A program made the position numbers and the translations under genes. Positions 34,863-43,736 of a stretch of DNA of 64,000 bases are shown in pieces. This DNA comes from Clostridiaceae bacterium (GTDB lineage Bacteria; Bacillota; Clostridia; Lachnospirales; Lachnospiraceae). The stretch spans positions 1-64,000 of the forward strand of contig CAJTGF010000016.1 in NCBI GenBank assembly GCA_910575585.1. Direction: 5' to 3'. Positions within the stretch are counted from its first letter, which is position 1; each line of letters begins with the position of its first letter. The notes below the pieces were generated by a model that saw only the letters and a list, made by a program, of their open reading frames with translations, searched no databases and was not told the origin of the DNA.

Positions 34863-35415
34863 TCCAAGACGGCAGCTGATTGGGAGGCGGAGCAAAGCTG
34901 CCGGTGAAGCCTTTGAACGCTGGATCACGGATGCCTGTGAATTTTATCTGCGGAATGGCTGGGCGCATATAGAAAAGACGCCGGAGCCGTTCCATATCAC
35001 CGGCAAGGACGAAAAGGGAGTTGTCCGCGGTTATTATGAAAAGAAGGGGCAGCCAGATTATAAAGGTATTTTGTGCGATGGCAGCGGGATTATGTTTGAG
35101 GCCAAACACACGGATTCCGACAGAATCAATCAAAGTGTCGTTACGGATACCCAGTGGAAAAGCCTTGATATTTATGAGAAGTTTGGGGCCCACTGCTATG
35201 TGATGGTGTCCGTAGGACTGATGAAGTTTTATAGGGTTCCCTGGGATGTCTGGAAAAAGATGAAAGAGCTGTTCGGGCATAAGTTTATGACGGAGCAGGA
35301 GCTGGAGCCGTATCGGTTGCAGGAGAAGCAATGCACAATACTCATTTTGGAAGGAGTGGAATTGAAAGATGAAAATACAGAAAACAGACCTGGCTCAGAA
35401 GCTGAACAAAATTAA
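34855..35415 (+). CDS. RecU-like Holliday junction resolvase
   Basis: 186-aa protein of the RecU / PBP-related factor A type, a PD-(D/E)xK nuclease cutting four-way junctions. Visible: 'RRSKAAGEAFERWI', 'KKGQPDYKGIL' with the catalytic Asp, and 'GIMFEAKHTDSDRINQS' giving the E-x-K. The ATG at 34855 overlaps the previous stop; there is also a 46-base overlap with the clamp gene. Works with SbcDC-like and clamp proteins in phage recombination/replication. Confidence 0.75.
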   Translation: MSDPRRQLIGRRSKAAGEAFERWITDACEFYLRNGWAHIEKTPEPFHITGKDEKGVVRGYYEKKGQPDYKGILCDGSGIMFEAKHTDSDRINQSVVTDTQWKSLDIYEKFGAHCYVMVSVGLMKFYRVPWDVWKKMKELFGHKFMTEQELEPYRLQEKQCTILILEGVELKDENTENRPGSEAEQN

Positions 35416-36418
35416 GGGAGTGGTGCCGAAGAAAACCACTATGCCGGTCTTACAGGGCGTTTTGGTCCGGGACGGTTATTTAATCGCCAACAACATGGAA
35501 ATGACCGTTAAGGAGAAAATAGAGGGCATAGAGGGGGAATCCTTCATCATTCCGGAAAGAGCATTTGACCTGATCAATAACTTGCCGGATGGGGAGATGG
35601 AGGTTTCTGTTGTAGCTGGCAATATCATCACGATTAAGGCCGACAAGATTAAGAATAAGTATCAGACAATGGATCCGGTACAATTTCCGGTAACGGCCTC
35701 CCAGGAAGAGGGCAGCGAACTAACAATTAAGGCGGATATGCTTTTGGAATCCATAAAGCGTGTATCCTATGCGGTGCCTGCGCAGGGTAGCAATCCTGTG
35801 ATGTCCTCCATGTGTCTGCAGGCAAGCGGAGGACAGCTGAATTTTGTCGGACTGGACGGCCATGTGCTGGCATGGGATAAAGTGGAGTACAGCGGCGAGT
35901 TTGAATTGTTGATACCCAAAAACACGGTGGATAAGCTGAAATCTCTCGGAATGTCAGGGGATGTGCAGATCAGACATAGTAAGACGGGAGCGGTATTCAT
36001 CACGGAGGATTTTGAGGTATACACCCGGTTGGTCGAGGGAGAGTATTTCAAGTATCAGACCATGTTTAAGGAGCTGCCTTTACATACGGTCGTATCAAGA
36101 ATGGCGCTGCTGGATGCTATGACAAGGGCGAAAATGTGTACGGAGGAAAGATGCCCGGTCCGGTTTGAACTGGATGGAAGTTCTTTGAGCCTGAGTATTA
36201 AGGACAAGACAACAGACTATCACGAAACGGTGGAACTGCAGGAGGATATGGCAGAGGCGCTGACAATAGGGTTTGATGCCCGGCTGGTACTGGAAACGCT
36301 GAAAGCTTTTGATTGTGAGAATGTCGGGGTTTCCTTTGGGGGACCGAAAATGCCTATGATTGTCGAGGCCGAGGACAGCGATTTTAAAACAATCGTTCTC
36401 CCGGTGGCAATAAATTAG
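35369..36418 (+). CDS. phage-encoded DNA polymerase III beta-type sliding clamp
   Basis: 349-aa DnaN-like clamp made of three repeated domains ('LAQKLNKIKGVVPKKTTMPV', 'MLLESIKRVSYAVPAQGS', 'LLDAMTRAKMC') and ending in 'MPMIVEAEDSDFKTIVLPV', the family C-terminus. It rings DNA and tethers polymerases or nucleases. Diverged from a host clamp and a little shorter. No phage DNA polymerase is seen, so it may redirect the host polymerase or serve repair factors. Confidence 0.88.
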   Translation: MKIQKTDLAQKLNKIKGVVPKKTTMPVLQGVLVRDGYLIANNMEMTVKEKIEGIEGESFIIPERAFDLINNLPDGEMEVSVVAGNIITIKADKIKNKYQTMDPVQFPVTASQEEGSELTIKADMLLESIKRVSYAVPAQGSNPVMSSMCLQASGGQLNFVGLDGHVLAWDKVEYSGEFELLIPKNTVDKLKSLGMSGDVQIRHSKTGAVFITEDFEVYTRLVEGEYFKYQTMFKELPLHTVVSRMALLDAMTRAKMCTEERCPVRFELDGSSLSLSIKDKTTDYHETVELQEDMAEALTIGFDARLVLETLKAFDCENVGVSFGGPKMPMIVEAEDSDFKTIVLPVAIN

Positions 36419-36507
36419 CGCCAGATACTCCGATTGGTTTCGGAAAGGAAATGATATCACACAAATAAACCAGGGCGGCGGGCGCTGCCGCCCGGAAAGG
36501 AGCAGAC

Positions 36508-37176
36508 ATGGACGAAAGTATAAAAAACAGATGCATGAAAAGATTTAAGGATCATAAAGCTACGGTGGTACTGGAAAATGAGGATTTCCTGATTTTGGAT
36601 TGGAGGGATAAGAGCGGCAGCGGAGAGTATGCGGTCAGATATATTGTGGATTGCCAGAAAGGAAATCTGATTGTCAGTGGGGATCTGGGAGACTGCATAG
36701 CCAGCTGGTTCAATCATGTAACACCGGATAAGCTGGCGTGTTATGTCGATGATATCTCATACTTCATGGGAAAATTCCAGTGTTCTTCCGACACATATGA
36801 TTATCAATGGAGCGATATCGTGTCAGACCTTGAGGGCATAAAGGAAGAATTTCTGAAAGATGATGGAAATTGGAATTATGGAATATCAGCAGATGAGGTT
36901 GATGAAGATTTTGCAGATATGCTTAGATTATGCGATGAAATGACTTTTGGAGAAAATGTTCAGTATCCTGATGCCTTTGTTGAACTTGCAGAGAAATATG
37001 CGGATCCGTGGTGGGAATCAGAATTTGCGCATATAGGGAAGCGGATCAGCGGACGTGTGTATTTGTGGGCCATTGGGTACCAGATGGCATTAAAACAGAT
37101 ACGGAAGACGGCAGCAGAAGCGGGGGAGGATGGGGCTGGTGGAGCCGATCAGCTGGTATTGGCTCCGGGAGCGTAA
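36508..37176 (+). CDS. hypothetical phage protein, 222 aa
   Basis: Acidic protein with 'GNLIVSGDLGDCIASWFNHV' and several Trp/Tyr-rich stretches, a pattern I have seen only as an unnamed phage or plasmid protein. Start behind AAAGGAG. A short Gly/Ala-rich tail overlaps nothing of importance. Function unknown. Confidence 0.6.
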   Translation: MDESIKNRCMKRFKDHKATVVLENEDFLILDWRDKSGSGEYAVRYIVDCQKGNLIVSGDLGDCIASWFNHVTPDKLACYVDDISYFMGKFQCSSDTYDYQWSDIVSDLEGIKEEFLKDDGNWNYGISADEVDEDFADMLRLCDEMTFGENVQYPDAFVELAEKYADPWWESEFAHIGKRISGRVYLWAIGYQMALKQIRKTAAEAGEDGAGGADQLVLAPGA

Positions 37177-37181
37177 GGCCG

Positions 37182-37997
37182 ATGAAAGCAATAGCAAAGT
37201 ATCCGGGAAGTAAATGGTCGCTGTCAGAGTGGATTATAAGTTTTTTTCCGAAACACCACAGCTATCTGGAGCCTTTCTTTGGGAGCGGAGCTGTCCTATT
37301 TAATAAGCCCAGATCGCATATCGAAACTGTCAACGACCTGGACCAAAATGTGGTAAATCTATTTGAATGTATAAGAGAAGATCCGAAGAAGCTGGCAGAA
37401 ATGGTTTATATGACACCATATGCAAGAACAGTATATGAAAAGGCATATGAGGAAATTCCGGAAGATAAATTTGAGGCGGCGCTGAATTTTTACATACGGC
37501 TCAATATGGGGCATGGCTTCAGAACTTCCGGGGAGCGGGTGGGCTGGAAAAACGATGTGCAGGGAAGGGAGCGTTCCTATGCATCACAGGACTGGTGCAA
37601 TCTTCCGGAAAAAATCATGCAGGATGCGGAGAGGCTGCGGGGAGTGCAGATTGAAAACAGGCCTGCGGCGGAACTGATTGAGCGTTTCAATTATGAGAAT
37701 GTGCTGATATACTGCGATCCACCGTATATGCTGGAAACCAGGCACGGAAAGCAGTATCGGTGCGAAATGGATGTTGAGGATCATGAGAAATTGCTGGAGG
37801 TTTTGCTACGGCATAAGGGGCCTGTTTTGATAAGCGGATATGATACGGAATTGTATCAGGATATGCTTTGTAAATGGGAACGGCGGGAGAGTGTGAGTTA
37901 TTCCCAGGTCTGCTCTAAGAAAAAAGAGGTGCTGTGGATGAATTTTAAACCGGTTAATATTCAGATGACTTTTGAGGATTTTGGAGGTTTGATATGA
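37182..37997 (+). CDS. D12-class adenine-N6 DNA methyltransferase
   Basis: 271-aa Dam-like methylase. 'IAKYPGSK' and 'YLEPFFGSGAVLFNKP' (SAM-binding), 'NDLDQNVVNLF' and the catalytic 'DPPYM' are all intact. It probably methylates adenine in a short palindrome, protecting phage DNA or regulating replication. Start ATG at 37182; no partner endonuclease is visible. Confidence 0.88.
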   Translation: MKAIAKYPGSKWSLSEWIISFFPKHHSYLEPFFGSGAVLFNKPRSHIETVNDLDQNVVNLFECIREDPKKLAEMVYMTPYARTVYEKAYEEIPEDKFEAALNFYIRLNMGHGFRTSGERVGWKNDVQGRERSYASQDWCNLPEKIMQDAERLRGVQIENRPAAELIERFNYENVLIYCDPPYMLETRHGKQYRCEMDVEDHEKLLEVLLRHKGPVLISGYDTELYQDMLCKWERRESVSYSQVCSKKKEVLWMNFKPVNIQMTFEDFGGLI

Positions 37998-38209
37998 AAA
38001 TATGTCCGAAATGTGGCAGAAAATTTGAGCGACTCTTGGCCGTATCGAGAATTGACAATAAGACCATGATCTGCGATAGGTGCGGAACTATGGAAGCGTT
38101 GGACAGCGTTCCGCATGGAGTTCTGACGCCGCAGGAGCGAACACGGCTTGCAGTAGCGGCAACTGGGAACAAGTGGGCTATGGAGAATTTCAATGCAACT
38201 CATAATTGA
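37994..38209 (+). CDS. zinc-ribbon protein, 71 aa
   Basis: CPKC and CDRC pairs ('KICPKCGRKF', 'MICDRCGTMEAL') with a basic C-terminal half. The start overlaps the methylase stop (ATGA-type). Confidence 0.65.
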   Translation: MKICPKCGRKFERLLAVSRIDNKTMICDRCGTMEALDSVPHGVLTPQERTRLAVAATGNKWAMENFNATHN

Positions 38210-38251
38210 ACGAGGGCATTCTCTTATCCAGCGATTAAAGGAGATGATTAT

Positions 38252-38428
38252 ATGAAATGTGCGTTGTGTGGAGAGCAGTTTACGGATGATGATCTTGAAG
38301 AAATGATGGAAATGGGAGAGGCTTTTCTCCGTGAAAGTAATTATTTTATATGTCCTGATTGTTACGATGATTACCGCAGAATGTGTCTTGAAGATCAGCT
38401 TAGCACCTTGATGGAAAGCACCTCATAA
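38252..38428 (+). CDS. zinc-ribbon protein, 58 aa
   Basis: Short frame with CALC and CPDC pairs separated by an acidic helix ('DDDLEEMMEMGEAF'). A ribosome site (AAAGGAG) is 9 bases upstream. Confidence 0.6.
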   Translation: MKCALCGEQFTDDDLEEMMEMGEAFLRESNYFICPDCYDDYRRMCLEDQLSTLMESTS

Positions 38429-38459
38429 TATTTTTATGCTATGCATGGTGGGAGGTAAT

Positions 38460-38801
38460 ATGTATAGGCAGATGGATATATTTGATTTCATAGAGAAACC
38501 ACCAGAAAGCGAACAGAGGTCACCCCTGACACAATTTGAGCAGCTGTTTGAAAAGGTAAGAGATCCGGTATGCCTATGCACCAACTGTCTATGCGAGTTT
38601 TGCGTGAATAATGAGGAGCAATCACTTGACAGAGTTAAGCCAGGGGAGATGCAGGAGCCGTGCTTCAACTGTGATGACTGCCGGGTATATGATGGAGATC
38701 GCCGGAAACTGAATCAGCGCAAAGAAGAATGCGTGGAATTTGTTATGTCTGATTATGGAGCCAGAAGGAACAGAAAAAGGATAAGACTGGTAAAAAAATA
38801 G
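38460..38801 (+). CDS. cysteine-rich phage protein, 113 aa
   Basis: Nine cysteines in three clusters ('CLCTNCLCEFC', 'CFNCDDC') and a basic C-terminus, suggesting two metal sites. ATG at 38460 follows GGGAGG. Common unnamed phage type. Confidence 0.55.
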   Translation: MYRQMDIFDFIEKPPESEQRSPLTQFEQLFEKVRDPVCLCTNCLCEFCVNNEEQSLDRVKPGEMQEPCFNCDDCRVYDGDRRKLNQRKEECVEFVMSDYGARRNRKRIRLVKK

Positions 38802-38810
38802 GAGGTGCCT

Positions 38811-38915
38811 ATGGGAATGTATCATAAAAACAGATTTGTCGGTCCTGGATACAAACGGCATATTAAGAGCTGCCCTTCTCGGGGAATGAGAAGGGCAGCG
38901 AAGAAAAGCTGCTGA
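38811..38915 (+). CDS. possible basic peptide, 34 aa
   Basis: ATG 5 bases after GGAGG; strongly basic composition; no recognised motif. The next 109 bases hold nothing I can identify. Confidence 0.35.
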   Translation: MGMYHKNRFVGPGYKRHIKSCPSRGMRRAAKKSC

Positions 38916-39024
38916 GAGGAATTTACGGATAAGATCACTTTGACAGGAAAAAGCCACAATCTGTATGGAATGGATGCGTGGAAATTTAGTTGAATTGATA
39001 TTGTCATAAGGAGTGAGGTGAAAG

Positions 39025-39918
39025 ATGGATAAAGAGCAAAAAGCGATAGAAAGGATAAGGCTGGCATCAGAAATGAGCTTAGGTCATTATGCGCAACCTT
39101 TAATCTGTACATATTCAGGTGGGAAAGACTCAGATGTTATGCTTGAACTGTTCAAGCGTTCTGGTATTCCATTTGAAGTGCATAATAGCCATACAACAGC
39201 GGATGCCCCTCAAACCGTGTATCATATTAGAAAGATATTTCGGGAATTAGAATTAGGAGGAATTAAATGTGATATTGACTATCACAAACAATCGGATGGC
39301 AGCGTAAGAACTATGTGGAACTTAATTCCTAAGAAGTTGATGCCGCCATGGAGAAGAATGAGATATTGCTGTTCGGAACTTAAAGAAACTGGGTGTGCAA
39401 ACCGAATGATAGCTACTGGAGTGAGGTGGGAAGAAAGTAATAAGCGAAAAGAGAGAGAGGCATTTGAAACTAATCCTCCTAAAATTAAGGATAAGATAAA
39501 AGTATCTGATGAAAAAATGCTATTGACTGATAACGATGATACAAGAAGATTGTTTGAGCAATGTCAGCTGAAGGCAAAAACAATAGTCAATCCCATTATT
39601 GATTGGTTGGATGAAGATGTTTGGGATTTTTATTGGAGTGAATGCAAATATCATAATCCATTATATGAAATGGGATATATGAGAGTTGGGTGTATTGGGT
39701 GTCCAATGGCAGGAAAGGGGAGGATTAAGGAGTTTGCAGATTTTCCGAAATACAAAAAAGCGTACATAAGCGCATTTCAGAGAATGCTTGAGTGTAGATT
39801 GCAAAGAGGATTAACGCATAAATGGAAAAACGGAGAGGAAGTTTTTCTTTGGTGGATGGAAGATGATACACTTTCTGGACAGATGAGTTTTATAGAGTTT
39901 CCGGAGATTATGCCATAG
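39025..39918 (+). CDS. PAPS-reductase-family (PP-loop) protein with Cys motif
   Basis: 297-aa PP-loop ATP-pyrophosphatase of the PAPS reductase/DndC type. The ATP loop is 'TYSGGKDSDVML' (about residue 32), with 'RYCCSELKE', 'IATGVRWEES' and 'CIGCPMAGKGRIKEF' as a CxxC that probably holds part of an Fe-S cluster, as in sulfate-assimilation and DndC enzymes. It sits alone in the early region, lower in GC. Function is likely nucleotide or sulfur chemistry, substrate unknown. AGGAGTGAGG site upstream. Confidence 0.75.
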   Translation: MDKEQKAIERIRLASEMSLGHYAQPLICTYSGGKDSDVMLELFKRSGIPFEVHNSHTTADAPQTVYHIRKIFRELELGGIKCDIDYHKQSDGSVRTMWNLIPKKLMPPWRRMRYCCSELKETGCANRMIATGVRWEESNKRKEREAFETNPPKIKDKIKVSDEKMLLTDNDDTRRLFEQCQLKAKTIVNPIIDWLDEDVWDFYWSECKYHNPLYEMGYMRVGCIGCPMAGKGRIKEFADFPKYKKAYISAFQRMLECRLQRGLTHKWKNGEEVFLWWMEDDTLSGQMSFIEFPEIMP

Positions 39919-39982
39919 AGAAGATACAATCTACCTATAAGGCTAAGTGACTATATAAAAACAAGTAGGAGGCGAATAAACT

Positions 39983-40351
39983 ATGCTGATACTTCCCATA
40001 GAGCGCAAGTAGCTTAATATGATACTTTCCGGAGAGAAAAAAGATGAATATCGGGAGATAAAACCGTATTGGACAGTGAGGATTATACACTGGTTGGGAT
40101 TTCCCAGTGAAGAAACTGAGACAGTTCTGGAGCTGCTTAGAGCTCAGGGCACGATCAATGCTCATCCGGTCATTCTCCAGAATGGATATAGGCGCGATTC
40201 CACAGAAGTGGAGGTCATGTGTAGATTGTCTATCGGAACCGGAAAAGAAGAGTGGGGAGCTGCCCAAGGAAAAGAGTATTATCGCTTTCATATTGAACGG
40301 ATTGGCCGGATGGCTGGGGTTGAAAAGGAGGATGCAGAACGTGGAAATTGA
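39983..40351 (+). pseudogene. ASCH-domain protein with an in-frame stop at codon 10
   Basis: The natural start (ATG 39983 with TAGGAGG upstream) opens 'MLILPIERK' and then meets TAG at 40010-40012, where phage ASCH proteins usually have Trp. The frame continues 'LNMILSGEKKDEYREIKPYW', the ASCH core. Translation might restart at ATG 40019, 6 bases later, giving 110 aa without the first strand. ASCH domains bind RNA or act as amidohydrolases. Either a pseudogene, a short form, or readthrough. Confidence 0.6.
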
Positions 40352-40652
40352 TAAAATGATAGAGGAACTTCTTGATATGGATATTGTCAAAGCAGACAAT
40401 ACGGTTGCTTTCTCCAAAGAGGCAAGGCAGCTGATCCATGAGATTGCTGAGAAGTGCAGCACTATCCCGATTGTGGATGAAACCAGGGAGCAGGCGGAGG
40501 AATATGCCAAGGGATTATCTGCAGAGCAGGTATATACGGATATGCTTTACAAGATTGTGGAGGCGCCTACCAGGATCCACATGAGGGTGTCGGCAAGGAT
40601 GCTGATTCCGATTATTGATCATAAATTACAAAACGTGGGAGAGGAGGGATAA
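40332..40652 (+). CDS. hypothetical phage protein, 106 aa
   Basis: Helical, acidic protein ('MIEELLDMDIVKADNTVAF', 'REQAEEYAKGLSAEQVYTD'). AAAAGGAGG precedes the ATG at 40332. Overlaps the ASCH gene. Function unknown. Confidence 0.55.
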   Translation: MQNVEIDKMIEELLDMDIVKADNTVAFSKEARQLIHEIAEKCSTIPIVDETREQAEEYAKGLSAEQVYTDMLYKIVEAPTRIHMRVSARMLIPIIDHKLQNVGEEG

Positions 40653-40654
40653 GC

Positions 40655-40882
40655 GTGGAAGTAAAGATATGGCCGAGAGGCCCAAAGGAAAAAGGCGGAT
40701 ATGCCATGATGCCCATGAGAAAGAATATTCCGGTCGGCCGGGATGGATGGGAACTTACACAATGCCCGGCGTGCGGATGCGAATGCTGGAAGACGCCGCT
40801 GCTTTCAGTGGTGCTTCAGCAGGGAGCCACTGCCTTATGTACGGAATGCGCCCTGCGGAAAGGGGTGGAAGCAAATGGCTAA
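40655..40882 (+). CDS. cysteine-rich small protein, 75 aa
   Basis: GTG start after GAGGAGGGA. CPACGCEC and CTEC give a possible zinc site; 'RKNIPVGRDGWELT' precedes it. Overlaps the next gene. Confidence 0.55.
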   Translation: MEVKIWPRGPKEKGGYAMMPMRKNIPVGRDGWELTQCPACGCECWKTPLLSVVLQQGATALCTECALRKGVEANG

Positions 40883-41099
40883 GACAAAAAGCGTATCAAA
40901 ATCCCAAAAACCGAAGAAAGTCAAGGAAAAACCGGAGGAAAAGGCTCTAAAGCGTATCGACATTGGAAAAATAATGGCTCTGAAAAGAGCCGGGTGGACC
41001 GATGAAGATATCGCGGCTGAAATGCGTATGGAGCCGGCGGCGGTTTCAAAAGTCATACGGCAGTGCATAAGGCGGCATCTGGCGGAGGGAGGGCTATGA
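40875..41099 (+). CDS. small helix-turn-helix protein, 74 aa
   Basis: Lys-rich N-terminus followed by a helix-turn-helix ('ALKRAGWTDEDIAAEMRMEP', 'AVSKVIRQ'), almost the same motif as the start of the late regulator at 41399. Possibly a small regulator of late genes. Confidence 0.55.
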   Translation: MAKTKSVSKSQKPKKVKEKPEEKALKRIDIGKIMALKRAGWTDEDIAAEMRMEPAAVSKVIRQCIRRHLAEGGL

Positions 41100-41308
41100 A
41101 GTGTTCAATCTGTGGCAGAAAATTAAGGAGCCCAAAAAGCAGAGAACTGGGATATGGGCCGGTCTGCTATAAAAGGAAATTTGGCATTACCCCACATACA
41201 AACCGCAGGGATGCCGATGTGCCAGTATTAGCAGGAGAAGAGGCCGATCACAATCTCCCGGGACAAATATCCATGGAAGATTATCTGCAGACGCTTTTAG
41301 GGCAGTAA
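41096..41308 (+). CDS. DUF6011-like zinc-ribbon protein, 70 aa
   Basis: 'CSICGRKLRSPKSRELGYGP' followed by 'VCYKRKFG' is the pattern of short phage DUF6011 proteins. ATGA overlap with the upstream gene. Confidence 0.65.
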   Translation: MKCSICGRKLRSPKSRELGYGPVCYKRKFGITPHTNRRDADVPVLAGEEADHNLPGQISMEDYLQTLLGQ

Positions 41309-41346
41309 AAAAGGAGAGTGCTTTCGCAACCCTCCAACAGACAGTT

Positions 41347-41363
41347 AGATTATAACATAATCT
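41347..41363. promoter_or_regulatory. palindrome before the late regulator
   Basis: AGATTAT-AAC-ATAATCT is a perfect 7-bp inverted repeat 36 bases before the regulator start; a possible operator. Confidence 0.35.
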
Positions 41364-41398
41364 GATAGAAATTGAAATAGGATCAGGAGGGCGATTGC

Positions 41399-42151
41399 AT
41401 GAAAACAGACAACAAAAATATTGATGCCGGGAAGGTGGCGGCACTCAGATCGGCCGGCTGGAGAACCGAGAGGATTGCCGCAGAAATGGGAATTACACCC
41501 GAAGCAGTAGAAGAAGCTCTGCGTGCTCATGCGGAAAAGCCGGTCCAAGAACAAAAACGCAAAGCTGAGGAAGAAGCGAAACCAGAGAAGATCGTGTGTC
41601 TCTCAGCTACAGAACTTCGTGAAATATATGAGAAAGCAGCTGCGATTGGGGCAAGGGAGGCGCTCAAGACATTTGAACAGGAACGGAAGAAGGAGTACAG
41701 CCACCGGGCCGACAAGCGGCTTCGCAATACCAAACTTCTTCTACGGAATTATCATATGCTGAAGGAGCATGCAGAAAATTCCGTTTTTGGCCGGACGCAG
41801 ATGAAGGAGTCGGCGCTGGATATTCTGGAATCCATGATGTCCATCTATAATGACGAGGTTATCATCCAGAGCATCAAGAACAGCGCCACCAGGACGGCTA
41901 TCATTGTATCTCATATCGAAACTATGTTCGGATTGTATTATTCTTACTGCGACAGGTCCACCAATAGGGAGATTGATCTGCGCCGGTACAATGTGGTATG
42001 GGATATGTATATGGCGGAGGATACGCTTTCGGCCAAGGAGATTGCGGAAAAGCAGAATATTTCCAAGGACAGTGTATATTCGGATCTCCGGGTAGGGATT
42101 GAGAGGCTGACGGCGCTCATTTTTGGGGTGGACGGATTGAACGTTCGATAA
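41399..42151 (+). CDS. late-gene transcription regulator (ArpU/RinA-like)
   Basis: 250-aa protein with an N-terminal helix-turn-helix ('VAALRSAGWRTERIAAEMG'), a coiled linker, and a C-terminal sigma-region-4-like part ('SAKEIAEKQNISKDSVYSDL') typical of ArpU/RinA late activators. It is the last early gene and lies just before the terminase region, the usual place. It should switch on packaging and structural genes. GGAGGGCG site upstream. Confidence 0.75.
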   Translation: MKTDNKNIDAGKVAALRSAGWRTERIAAEMGITPEAVEEALRAHAEKPVQEQKRKAEEEAKPEKIVCLSATELREIYEKAAAIGAREALKTFEQERKKEYSHRADKRLRNTKLLLRNYHMLKEHAENSVFGRTQMKESALDILESMMSIYNDEVIIQSIKNSATRTAIIVSHIETMFGLYYSYCDRSTNREIDLRRYNVVWDMYMAEDTLSAKEIAEKQNISKDSVYSDLRVGIERLTALIFGVDGLNVR

Positions 42152-42236
42152 ATCCTCCGGCTCAAAAAACTTTCCATTGACATTACAATATAAAAGTGGG
42201 AAAATTGTACTCGTAAAATTCTAAATCGAACGTCGG

Positions 42237-42268
42237 GGAAGCCTGGTAGTATTCCGGGCTTCCTTTTT
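42237..42268 (+). terminator. terminator after the late regulator
   Basis: GGAAGCCTGG (42237-42246) and CCGGGCTTCC (42254-42263) form a 10-bp stem with one G-T pair, then TTTTT. It separates the early operon from the symporter cassette. A possible TTGACA (42177) lies upstream; the rest of 42152-42350 shows no gene. Confidence 0.8.
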
Positions 42269-42350
42269 CGTGCAATTTTTCCGGGAAAGGAGATGGAGCA
42301 GGGAGAGGATGGCATGAGGGCTCCTCCAAAAGAAAATAAGGAGGAATACC

Positions 42351-43736
42351 ATGAATTACACTTTGATCGTGCTGTTGGCCTATGCGGTGGTAATGTTTGG
42401 GGCAACGGTGCTTATGACAAAAAAAGAGGGCAATGTCGAAAGGTTCTGTGTCGGGAATAGAGATATCGGGTGGGGAATATCCGCGCTGAGCATAGCCGCC
42501 ACATGGATATGGGCGCCGGCGCTGTTCACGTCAACCGAGAACGCATACACAAAGGGCTTTGCAGGGCTCTTCTGGTTCCTGGTACCGAATGTGCTTTGCC
42601 TGATACTGTTCATCCCTTTTGCAAAAAGGATAAGGGAGGAAATGCCGGAGGGGATCACTCTTTCCGGGTATATGCATGAAAAATACCGGTCCGGCTCCGT
42701 GAAGAACATTTACCTGCTCCAGCTCGGCGCATTGTCGGTATTATCTACCGGGGTGCAGCTGCTGGCAGGCAGCAAGATTTTAAGTATGCTTACCGGGATC
42801 CCGTTTACCGCCATGACGGTGATTATGGCGGCGATTGCGTTTTCCTATTCCCAGCTTTCCGGGATAAGGGCCTCGATACTGACAGATGCCATTCAGATGG
42901 TCTTCATGTTGGCCGCCAGCATAGGTTTTGTGGCTTTTGGTGTAAAGAATGGCGGAGGGCTGGAAACGCTGCTTACGGGTTTAAGAGGGGCCACAGGGGA
43001 TGCCGGACGCCTGTTCTCGGCAAGTGGACTGGAGATTTTCCTCGGATTTGGGCTTCCGACCACAATCGGGCTTATATCCGGGCCGTTTGGGGATCAGTGC
43101 TTTTGGCAGAGGGCTTTCTGCGTGAAAAAAGACAGGATCGGCAGGGCATTTCTGGTAGGAGCTCTGCTGTTTGGCATTGTGCCGCTGTCGATGGGGATCC
43201 TCGGATTTATCGGCGCCGGCATGGGATATGCCGCGGTGGATACCGGGGTGGTCAATTTTGAGTTGATAAGCACATTATTTCCGGCCTGGGCGGTGATCCC
43301 GTTTTTGTTTATGATCATTTCCGGCCTGCTGTCCACGATTGACAGTAACCTGTGCGCAGTATCTTCCCTCACAACAGACATTTTTCGGAAAAATACAATG
43401 GGGAAAACAAAGCTCTCCATGATCTTGCTGTTGGCCGCCGGCATTGCGGTAGCAAATATCCCGGGGCTGACGGTAACGCACTTTTTCCTGATGTACGGAA
43501 CGCTCAGAGCCTCCACATTGTTGCCAACGGTTCTTACCCTTAAAGGCGTAAGGCTGGCGCCGCAGGGCATCGTGGCAGGAGTTATCTCCGCCATGCTGAT
43601 CGGCCTGCCGGTGTTCGGGTATGGAAATATAAAGGGGATCGCCATTTGCAAGACTGCAGGGAGCCTTCTGACCGTTATCCTCTCCGGAGCCGTGGCCCTG
43701 GCCGTGACCAGAAAGCGGGGTGAGGACCATGGGTGA
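42351..43736 (+). CDS. sodium:solute symporter (SSF family) encoded by the prophage
   Basis: 461-aa integral membrane protein with about 12-13 hydrophobic segments, of the sodium:solute symporter family ('FCVGNRDIGWGISALSIAAT', 'GDQCFWQRAFCVKKDRIGRA', 'FLFMIISGLLSTIDSNL'). It uses the sodium gradient to import a small solute; the substrate is not readable. Full length and apparently intact. GGAGG site. Its stop overlaps the next start, linking it to the PP-loop enzyme. Transporters of this class are rare in phage genomes. Confidence 0.88.
   Translation: MNYTLIVLLAYAVVMFGATVLMTKKEGNVERFCVGNRDIGWGISALSIAATWIWAPALFTSTENAYTKGFAGLFWFLVPNVLCLILFIPFAKRIREEMPEGITLSGYMHEKYRSGSVKNIYLLQLGALSVLSTGVQLLAGSKILSMLTGIPFTAMTVIMAAIAFSYSQLSGIRASILTDAIQMVFMLAASIGFVAFGVKNGGGLETLLTGLRGATGDAGRLFSASGLEIFLGFGLPTTIGLISGPFGDQCFWQRAFCVKKDRIGRAFLVGALLFGIVPLSMGILGFIGAGMGYAAVDTGVVNFELISTLFPAWAVIPFLFMIISGLLSTIDSNLCAVSSLTTDIFRKNTMGKTKLSMILLLAAGIAVANIPGLTVTHFFLMYGTLRASTLLPTVLTLKGVRLAPQGIVAGVISAMLIGLPVFGYGNIKGIAICKTAGSLLTVILSGAVALAVTRKRGEDHG

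Noticed and set aside
40010-40012. TAG recoding (stop-codon reassignment) in the phage
   Set aside because: Other phage and host genes end in TAG, TAA and TGA at natural positions, so one in-frame TAG does not support a changed code.
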